From Scolanthus callimorphus (taxonomy: Eukaryota; Cnidaria; Anthozoa; Actiniaria; Edwardsiidae), in contig CM066921.1 of the NCBI GenBank assembly GCA_033964015.1, forward strand, positions 25,525,355 to 25,589,354: a stretch of 64,000 bases of DNA. The letters are read 5' to 3'. The notes under the pieces were generated by a model. The model searched no databases. It was not told the DNA's origin and saw only the letters and a program-made list of their open reading frames with translations. Positions 56,149-64,000 of this stretch are shown in pieces; within the stretch, counting starts at the first letter, position 1, and each line of letters begins with the position of its first letter. Both the position numbers and the translations under genes were made by a program.

Positions 56149-57032
56149 CTGCAAATAAAGATGAAACCAATACTAATAGAGGACATCATTAACAATAAAT
56201 ATTAAAACCTCAGACGTATGTATGCGGCCAAGGGCATATAATGGCTTATAATACAATTTTGGTAAGGCAAGTAAAAATAAGAACATGTCCTTGTGCCTCA
56301 TCAAAATTTGTATTGTTACTTGTAACCAAATGCCTATAAAGACAGAAATAACTGGTGCTACTAACGTTCAACACATTGCAGAAAAAAATAAAGCTTTAGG
56401 CTTAGCACTATCTGACTTGCATTGGTTAATATTTGATAGCAGAATTCTAAAGGAGGATCACACATGCTAAGCAACTGAGTTCAGACTTCCAGGGAGAACC
56501 TTCAAGTACTACTAACTATGTAAATGCATGTACACTACAACGTTTTGTGGGGTTTCTGGGTATTTATTATCAACAGGCGGACGCCATATACCTCGTGATA
56601 TTTCGCGCGGGTGCGGGCCAGCGAAATTTAGGTAAATCCGCGAAATTCACAAAAGTCCGCGAAATCCCGCGTAATTTCTTTTGACAGAATTTTGCAAAAA
56701 AAGTCCATGAAATCGCGCAGATTTGCCAGGAATTTTGCAAAATTCATGCCATTCAACTGTCGCTTTCATGCCATACACTAAAAGCGATTTTAAAAAACCC
56801 GAGGGTTCACTCGTTCTTAGCTTGTAAAAATTGCGTGAATTTGAAAATTCCTATATCGCTCTTTTCTTAGCAAGCACGATAGATCTTTCAAGATATGAAC
56901 TCATTTTTATATAGGAAGATATTTTTAGCCGTGAAATACACCTTAAAATCCCGCAAAATTCGGTATTTTTTCCACGAAATATCAGAACGCCTGGAAAATA
57001 CAAGATAATTTCTCATTGCTTGCTTGACATAC
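56149..57032. other. ADPRH gene B intron 2
   Basis: 884-nt GT-AG intron. Its 56575-56992 part looks like a degraded TIR element. Confidence 0.6.
56575..56992. mobile_element. Degraded TIR element with GCGAAAT words (intron 2 of gene B)
   Basis: AGGCGGACGCCATATACCTC, GTGATATTTCGCG at the left versus CCACGAAATATCAGAACGCC at the right (inverted). CGCGAAATC / AAATCCCGC words repeat inside. A gap in the left end makes the pairing imperfect. Confidence 0.55.
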
Positions 57033-57261
57033 CTGTTGGATGGTTGTGTGTCATGCGACCACTCTCAATACTGACAGCAATCAAGTCGTCCAGGTGTTCT
57101 GGTCGATAGAACAGCAGTCCAATACACATGGAGCGCATAGACGCTCCACAACCCCCTCCACGGGGATTAAATGGGATGATGTACCCCCCTGGGGTGTCCT
57201 TGAAGAGTTGAACACTGGATTGTATGGTAGCTCCTGGAGCACGGCCCCACATGTCATCCTT
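57033..57261 (-). CDS. ADPRH: ADPRH-like gene B, exon 2
   Basis: Open throughout: [60 protein letters not shown] and [14 protein letters not shown]. Acceptor TTGCATATAACAG, donor CCAACAG|GTATGT; the phase joins HNHPTG directly to YLGS of exon 3. The match to the ARH1 central region is clear, and this exon carries no break. Confidence 0.9.
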
Positions 57262-57292
57262 CTGTTATATGCAAAGCAATTAAGATTGTTAA

Positions 57293-57789
57293 AGTGCCAC
57301 TAAAGGCAGAAGTCAACTACATTTCATCCAAAAGATCCATTATCCAAAGGAACAGTAACGAAAGAAAAATGTGTTTACCGCGCGCCGTTAATATTTTATT
57401 GATTTTTGAATATTTCCGATTGGCGGTTTTTTTTTTTCGTTCAACTATGCGTTTCTGCATCCTGTGGGGTGAACAATGGTTCCTGTGACGCATGAAGAAG
57501 ACATAGAAAGTAGAACAAGACCACGAAGAAGACAATGAAAGAAGAACAAAGACCTTCTTTGTTGTATTTTCTATGTCTTCTTCATGCGTCATAGGAACCA
57601 TTGTTCTGAAGAACTTCTCCCCCGAGATGCATCGCGCATAGTTGAACGGAAAAAAACGCCAATCGAAAGTATTCAAAAATCAATAAAATATTAACGGCGC
57701 GCGTAAAGCACATTTTTGTTTCGCTACTGTTCCCTTGGATAATGGATCTTTTTGATTAAATGTAGTTGACTTCTGCCTTTAGTGGCACT
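57293..57789. mobile_element. TTAA-flanked MITE, 497 bp, in intron 1 of gene B
   Basis: AGTGCCACTAAAGGCAGAAG, TCAACTACATTT and its reverse complement form the ends. TTAA lies at 57289-57292 and 57790-57793. The interior is also palindromic (GGAACAGTA / CGCTACTGTTCC; CATGAAGAAGACATAGAAAG / CTATGTCTTCTTCATG). It ends 28 nt before the exon 2 boundary. Confidence 0.87.
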
Positions 57790-57852
57790 TTAAATTAGTT
57801 TTTAAATATGCTTGCAATTACAGTCAATCCGACAATGCTTTTTAGCTTTATG

Positions 57853-58019
57853 TGTTCTTTTAAAGCAATAAAAGTACTTTCCACGTGCTCTCTGCTTTCT
57901 TACAAACACGAGGGAGATGTTGGGAGAACTGATCAAAACTTGTTCGACCAACACTCCCCGAGTGTTTGTAAGAACCAGAGAGCACGCAGAAAGTATTTTT
58001 ATTGCTTTTAGAAAATAAC
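57853..58019. repeat. Foldback repeat, ~165 bp
   Basis: AGCAATAAAAGTACTTTCCA, CGTGCTCTCTGCTTTCTTAC at the left is mirrored by GTAAGAACCAGAGAGCACG, CAGAAAGTATTTTTATTGCT at the right. The loop contains a second weak pair (GAGATGTTGG / CCAACACTCC). Confidence 0.82.
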
Positions 58020-58061
58020 ATACACACGCGCGACAGCGTTGCGTGACAATCGTGTTTCTCA

Positions 58062-58199
58062 GGGGCCGGTTCCTAGAAGGTCAGTTAAGAGTTATCAGTG
58101 GATAAACGCTTATCCAACAGATAAATCCTTAACAAAACCTATACAACAGATAACTTTTATCCGTGGATAACTTTATCCAACCTTTCAGGAACCGGCCCC
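58062..58199. mobile_element. 138-bp MITE, GGGGCCGGTTCCT ends
   Basis: GGGGCCGGTTCCTAGAAGG / CCTTTCAGGAACCGGCCCC as TIRs. The interior has repeated GATAA / TTATCC words (GTGGATAA, GGATAAC). It is one of several short TIR elements in intron 1 of gene B. Confidence 0.78.
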
Positions 58200-59959
58200 A
58201 GGTCTCTTACAAATACGCTTTTAACCAATCAGAATGCGCACATTCACAATACAACATAGGTGTTATTTCTAATAAATAGTTACATGTATCTGATAGGATG
58301 GTCTTATCCTCCTGGAGCAAAACCTATTTGTGACCAACTCCCCAACTCGCAGCTTGCAAGCTGAAATACTTTGGGTCCCAGGGTGCCACTGGCAGCCAAG
58401 CGGTCCTAAGCACAGACACTGAGAGTTCAACTCACAATATGAAACAGTTTCGACCGAGACTCGAACAGAAATAAAATTTACTCTGTTCCAGCCAGAAGTG
58501 GAACCGGACCACAGCGGTGAGAGGCCCAACATCATAACGTTGGGCCAACCGAGCATGACTGGCTCCCTTAAAACATACTTCCCGAAAAGATCCACACCCA
58601 TACCACGGAGGTAATCAGAAGTTAATTTCACATTCTTATTTTCCACACAATCATTGTATTTCACTGGAAATTCCCGGGGGTATGGATTTTTCTGGAGCAG
58701 TACAATAATACTGTTTACATGGCCAACGTAATTTTGCCTCTTAAATGTTCTTATTTTCAGGCTACAGTGTAAAATTAATTAACTGCAGGCCTGTAGCAGG
58801 GGGAAGGGCATGGAAGGCTTGGGTCCCCACTCATCCTGTGAATCCAAGATGCTTGTCTCGAATTGATTTCACATGGTTACCATGGATACTCATTGCGTCC
58901 ATTAGACTCTGGTTGTGCACAGCTGCAAATTGCGTTTTTCTCTTTTGTGACTAAACTTTGTCATTCAGTTGAAGTTTTGTGACTCACTTCTTGTCTAACT
59001 CGCTGCCGCAAGTTCAATTTTTGCGACTAACATTTTAGAAAATGCGACTAGAATTTTGAAATTCCCACAAGCTAACTCGCTAAATGCGAGTAGAATTTGC
59101 AATTATCAAGTGTGGAAAAAATCACTGGCATTTTCTATTTTTGGTGCTGCTTCTATACATCCAGTAGTGAAGAAAGCATTTTTCTTGCCCATTTAGCTTG
59201 TAGATCTCACCTTTACAAGATAAATTCATCTTGTGACTAAAAAAACGAATTTAACCCAGCCCTGTTGTGTGTCATGGACCTGTATGGATTCTTCTGTTTT
59301 CTTGCCACAGGATCTTAGCCTCCATGTCTATTCTTAGTTTGCATGTGACATCACTGGTGGCCAAGTTGGTGGCAGGAACAGAACAAAACAAGATCATTTG
59401 TTCCTTTGTTCTGTCCACCAGCATTGCCGGCTCGCTTTTTGTGATTTTATTCCCAAAGGGATTGCAAACCATCAATTGCTGTCTCTCGACTCTCTTCTTC
59501 CCCCTTTGTGACACCCGTGAGGAGGCTACCGGCACCTAATAATTGGGCATTTGTGAAACTGTAGATGATGTACTGTCAGTATTGATTTGACAACATTACG
59601 GTACAGGTATTATAAATAAATGACCCAACAAATTTCTGTATTCTGATTGGCTAATACTTCACATGATCACTTTGAAATCACTTTCAATCACTTGAGTCAG
59701 TAAATAATGCATTTGGTCATATTATAAACAAATGATCACATGGTTTGTATGTGATAATTGGCATAAATACTATTTTGTGAAATAACAAACATCTTACACA
59801 TAATATATTAGAGGTTATATAGATGTGTGCCAAATATCACTTTAAACCATGCAATTACCTAAACAAAATATATCAAGGGCCCCTCCAATACTAATAACTG
59901 TAATTTCATGTTGCTCGCGGCACTGAACTAAATTACCATAGGGGGTCAACTTCTCTCAC
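58200..59959. other. Remainder of ADPRH gene B intron 1
   Basis: No supported gene. A 131-codon minus-strand ORF (58269-58664) and a pair of overlapping ORFs at 59267-59539 show no family motifs and are treated as chance. TGCGACTA..ATTTT words recur near 58980-59100. Confidence 0.45.
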
Positions 59960-60231
59960 CATGACTTCTTTATATCTCTTTGACAGTTTAAAGTAGAGCT
60001 CTTCCTTGGTTGGCCAATCACAGCTCAGTTCTTCGCCTGTCGCAAATGCAGCATTGTGTCATCGCTAACCATCCAGTCCTCTTTATTCACTATCAGTTTA
60101 GTGATTCCACCAAGTACTTCTAACTGTCTGTGGATGTCTTGACCATCATAATTGAACTCCCATTGTCCATTCTTGTAACCGAGAGCATCACCAACAGCAC
60201 TCAAAACCATTGAAGCCTTGAATTTGTCCAT
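59960..60231 (-). CDS. ADPRH: ADPRH-like gene B, exon 1 (start codon 60231)
   Basis: ATG at 60231-60229: [40 protein letters not shown] and [10 protein letters not shown] (two metal-ligand aspartates), then, after a one-base loss in a T-run at ~60051 (CATTTGCG; CATTTTGCG expected), [10 protein letters not shown] and [12 protein letters not shown]. Donor GTCATG|GTGAGA. With that base restored, exons 1-3 add up to about 357 codons, the size of animal ARH1. The start was chosen because it begins the conserved N-terminus; no upstream in-frame ATG is evident. It is the upstream member of a tandem pair with gene A, on the same strand. Confidence 0.85.
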
Positions 60232-62760
60232 TTTAGCAGGCAATGTAATTTTTTACAGGTCTGTATTGTGACAGTGAAAGAATTCTCTAGAAGGGGAAAT
60301 AAATGATGGCAGATAAGGAAGGTTAATGAACTTTGGACTCTTTCAACTTTGTTGTTATTCTATGAATCAGCAAGGGAAAAATTATTCCTGGCACTGCAGA
60401 TAGTAATAAGCTAGTCAAGGTAGCCAGAAGTATAATCTTACACTACAAATAATATAAAAATAAAAAACTGCTCTATCTGTTCCAGAAAATATCCATCCCC
60501 CCCCCCCCCCACAAAGGTTGTTCAGAAATGACCATTTCCCATTTTCCATCTTGTCTCTATTTTCCCATTTGCTGAAAAACTGGTACAATAATTGGTTTAT
60601 TTGGTTTGTCAATGTGTTTATCTGGTAACTCACATGCATGACCATTTTGATTGATCGAAATGACCATGTTTCTGTACAATCATTTTTAACATCAAACAAT
60701 AGAAATGCGAATCATGTGATCATTTTAATAGAGTCATGATCATTTCGATCAATTGAATTTGAACCATTTCTTTCCTGGGTGCTGACAGTTAATAAGTGAT
60801 TTCAGGTAATTCGGCCAGTTTAAACGATTGCTGTGTTCGCTGTGCAGTAACAATGCCAAAATGTACACACATCACCACATCTCTCCTACTAGCAGAGGCC
60901 AATTCTGGTCGGACTTTGTGTTTTTGTGAATTCGATAAAATCAAGAAAACAGAAATGGGACATTACAATATCACTGCAACTGTCAGAACCCGAGACATAA
61001 TAGTAGGATTAGGAGCTATATTTTCTTGGTTAGTACTTAAAAATATTAGCTTGCAAACCTGTAATGTATAGAAGAGAGCTGCGTTTATACCGTCAGATCA
61101 AAATACTGCCAAGAATTTAGAGAAATTATCCAGAAATTTTGCACCAGGATGTACTGCTGCTGCTTGACACGGTCTTAACTTCAAGGCGTTCCTCGTTAGA
61201 CATATTGTCCGGGAAGGACTGGAACACCTGACACAGGGGCGGGTTTCCTGTGGTTTGTCTATAACTTAGAGCATTTGCCGAAATTCCAGGCTGATGTCGA
61301 GAACATCCGTAAAAAATAAGAGAAAGTTAAGCGGGCAATGCACAAGCATATATTTGGGACTAAAATATGAAAATCCGCGAACGAGGTGTTTTGCCAAGCT
61401 GGACGACGAAATATTTATTTGCACGCCAAAAACAATGTGTACGCGCTTTCAAGATTTCGTCGCACTTTTCGCTGAAGTTCTTTTTCTTACTTACGGATCA
61501 TTCGCGATATTAGAAGGACTGTTCAAAAGTCTAAAGGCATACAACAAAAATCGTTGAAACCAAACAACAAACCGATGGGGGTTCATTTTGTCGTCATGCA
61601 CTAAACGAAGATGGCATGAGATGACCCAGACAACCGACCCGCCTTCCCTGAATTGAAAAGAAATTTCGCGAAAAAAAGTTTAGCATACTTCGCGGTCCTT
61701 ATTTTCGCGATTTGGGTGCAAAATTATTTTCTTAGGAAATTAATTTTAGCGAAAATGTAAAAAGATCATATTTCGAGAGTTGTATTATTAAGTTTTACAC
61801 TTCTTATTGCTGAAAATCATCAACTCACTATAGAAAGCGCATGTGTACCATAGCATAGCCAAAGACGTTTTTGCAATTGTATAATACATAGGTTTTTTCG
61901 CGTCGCTTTAAGTTCGTGATTTTTTATCGCGAAAATCGCGAAATTAAAGCGACGCGAAAATTAGTACCAATAGGTACAACAAAGCACTTTGGCTTGCTCT
62001 TGCACGTAAAACATGTTAGCCTGGAACTCGGGCAGTCTGCCGAAGTATGGGAAGCCTGTAGGCCTGCGACATTTACATTTTATGATTCATGAAAACCTAA
62101 AATATGGGACCCCCGGATCCGTAATGAAACATGCAAACCAATTATTTCATTTCAAAGTCGACCATATCGTATGCATTGCTAGGTGACCGATGACGCGACC
62201 TCAATTCACTCAGTGAATTGTAATGTCAATTAATCTTGAACCAGAAAGACTCCGGAAAGCCAAAGGATAGCTAAAAAGCCATGATTGATTATGCATCAAT
62301 GTCGATCCACTGATACTGAAGTGAGCCTTTAATTCGTATTTTACTGCCAGTGTTTTGGTTTGATTAAAACTAGCCAATCGCCCATCGCATTAATATATGA
62401 TCGAAAGCAGACGCGTAGTAAAATATGAATTAAATAATATAATAAAGATATCTCTCACTTATCACATGAACCGTACGTACATCGCCATTTTCTGAGCTTT
62501 TTTGTTGTTTGATTGCTTTGTTTCACTGCAACAATACAGCTGGAGAGGGCATGCCGATGTGAATATCTAAACAAAGAGAGCTGCCTGTCTAGCAGGATCA
62601 GTATACCGGGGATAAAGTGATCGGCAATAAATAAGTTATTGACTGAGAAGGCAGGTGAATTGAATGATAAGACTCACTAAAATGAAAAAAGCAGGTCCAA
62701 TCTTGAAAATCGTCTAACTGCTTTTTCTAATCATGTTTTCTTTTTTTCCTTAGTTTTCCA
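60232..62760. other. Intergenic region between divergent ADPRH gene B and PDI
   Basis: No convincing gene. ORFs at 60796-61071 and 61294-61557 lack motifs. A palindrome at 61898-61962 (TTCGCGTCGCTTTAA / TTAAAGCGACGCGAA) and GCGAAATTTC words near 61663 suggest a degraded foldback element (about 61660-61965). A C-run lies near 60496-60512. Confidence 0.45.
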
Positions 62761-62779
62761 GCTGAGCGATGATAACTAA

Positions 62780-63003
62780 GGGGTGGACCATTAGAAATTG
62801 GGGGAGGGGGGGTGGCAATTCCCAAAAAAAATTCGAGCAAGGCCAATCCTTCCAAAAAAAAAATCTTGCAGAGATCCAAGCTAGTAAAAAACATGACATA
62901 AATTCCGGAAAAAAATTCTTGCACAACCTGATCCCTGAAAAAAAAAATTCATGCACAAAAAAATTGCCACCCCCCCTCCCCCAATTTCTAATGGTCCACC
63001 CCT
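62780..63003. mobile_element. MITE with G-run TIRs and internal 17-mer repeats
   Basis: GGGGTGGACCATTAGAAATT, GGGGGAGGGGGGGTGGCAATT at the left is mirrored at the right. Between them AAAAAAATTC(G/T)TGCA-like words recur about four times. The design parallels the poly-G/poly-C family. TAA may be the flanking duplication. Confidence 0.75.
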
Positions 63004-63249
63004 AAGGTCTTGCTTTTGGACAATAAATAATTATTCTTATATGCTGCCATATTCAGACAGCGTAATCGCCGTTCCTATTCACAAGGCATAAATCAAACAA
63101 CCCTCGAAAAATAATCTGAGACAAGTTTTGTCTTCTTTATATAGCGTTGCCACGAGTGACCAAAGCTATCTGATAGTATTCCTTACGTGTCTCTAAACCC
63201 TAACTTTGGCCTTGCCTTAGCACTTCCCTCTTGTATGGCCTGTGCTTTC

Positions 63250-63458
63250 AGCCAATCACAAAAGGCCAGAACTGGTTAAGTTCGGTTCCACTTCCGTGAG
63301 CATTCGGAGGGCCTTATTGTGTGAATCAACCAATCAGAGCCGGACACGAACGGACGAGTGCATTTCCGGTTTGGTTCGGTTGCTTGAGTCCTCTTTTGGC
63401 CTCCCGGCGCAAGCTAAGCTCACAGTCTTTCCAAACTGCTTCTCAAACCACAGCCAAA
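63250..63458 (+). promoter_or_regulatory. PDI promoter with candidate ER-stress element
   Basis: CCAAT at 63252-63256 and again at 63330-63334. The second is followed after exactly nine bases by ACACG (63344-63348). The vertebrate ERSE is CCAAT-N9-CCACG, so this is one base off. PDI genes are classic targets of the unfolded protein response (NF-Y with ATF6). No TATA box is obvious. Function is inferred only. Confidence 0.5.
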
Positions 63459-63603
63459 ATGAAGAGTATAGTAATCGTTTTCCTAGCCTTTTTAGCAGCA
63501 TCTTATAGCGAAGAAGTCAAGGAAGAAGATGATGTTTTAGTTTTAACAGAAAAGAACTTCGACGACGTTATAAGTAGCAACAAGCATGTTCTAGTTGAGT
63601 TCT
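63459..63603 (+). CDS. P4HB: Protein disulfide isomerase (PDIA1/P4HB type), exon 1
   Basis: ATG at 63459. Signal peptide MKSIVIVFLAFLAASYS, then an acidic start (EEVKEEDDVLVL) and the beginning of the first thioredoxin-like a domain (TEKNFDDVISSNKHVLVEF). Donor TTCT|GTAAGT splits the codon before YAPWCGHC. PDI oxidises and isomerises disulfides of proteins in the ER lumen. The acidic linker and DVLVL...NF pattern favour P4HB/PDIA1 over PDIA3/4/6. The gene runs off the window on the plus strand. Confidence 0.9.
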
Positions 63604-63657
63604 GTAAGTCGTACTCCTGTAGCGTTTCATGGCCTCTTTCCGCTGAAAATATTATGA

Positions 63658-63888
<231 letters not shown>

Positions 63889-64000
63889 GTAAGGAATCTA
63901 TCTTTTTGATACTGAATAGGCTCACTTATATTTCTGAGTTAGAATTCTTTGATGTGCAGTCGTGCACGTGTTTTGCATGTTTGTAACCAGCTACACGCAC
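63889..64000 (+). other. PDI intron 2 (start), window edge
   Basis: Begins GTAAGGAATC. No acceptor is seen before the end of the window, so the rest of the gene lies outside. Confidence 0.7.

Noticed and set aside
58269..58664. 131-codon minus-strand ORF in ADPRH gene B intron 1
   Set aside because: No motif, no splice context, unremarkable composition; most likely chance.
60796..61557. Two ORFs (91 and 87 codons) between ADPRH gene B and PDI
   Set aside because: No family resemblance and no splice signals joining them.

Overview
This is a metazoan nuclear window, most likely from an anthozoan cnidarian (stony coral or sea anemone). The evidence is intron-containing animal genes (ADP-ribosylarginine hydrolase paralogs and a PDI gene), AT-rich sequence, BEL/Pao, Ty3/gypsy, L1/Tx1-like and CR1/L2/jockey-like elements, and very many short foldback/TIR elements. 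The taxon is an inference from this repeat style; no marker in the window proves it.

Layout. 1-14.2 kb holds no supported gene: a diverged ~400-bp tandem repeat (1.5-2.8 kb), two poly-G/poly-C-ended repeats (3.2-3.9 kb), a 12-unit ~210-bp satellite-like array (5.0-7.95 kb), a 315-bp tandem duplication with a perfect hairpin (8.0-8.6 kb) and a MITE-X-MITE-X-MITE block (8.65-12.19 kb). 14.2-25.6 kb is a decayed Ty3/gypsy element. It is split inside the RT by a decayed BEL/Pao element (123-bp LTRs, GAAG target duplication), which itself contains a 1-kb TIR element with a 445-bp hairpin and a TTAA-flanked MITE. The gypsy 3' part also carries poly-G/poly-C insertions, a 773-bp tandem duplication and a ~550-bp (TTCG)n run.

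27.7-60.2 kb carries two tandem minus-strand ADPRH-like (ARH1) genes with the same three-exon architecture. Gene B (55578-60231) is compact, and its exons add up to about 357 codons. Gene A (exons at 27.7-28.3, 32.4-32.6 and 49.4-49.7 kb) has been swollen by mobile elements in its introns: 5'-truncated LINE copies, a full-length L1/Tx1-like element, an 8.3-kb TIR element, a 1.95-kb element with subterminal AACGTT arrays, and poly-G/poly-C repeats, one of them 7 nt inside the intron-1 donor.

63.46 kb to the end is the 5' part (two exons) of a plus-strand PDI (P4HB/PDIA1-type) gene. It is oriented divergently from ADPRH gene B, with a candidate ER-stress element in its promoter.

Most frame breaks in the host genes are single-base losses in homopolymers, including in PDI. 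Base-level assembly error must therefore be excluded before any gene is called a pseudogene. The least explained items are the poly-G/poly-C-ended repeat family, which has real target-site duplications and copy-specific internal repeats, and the 1.95-kb element with AACGTT-rich subterminal arrays.
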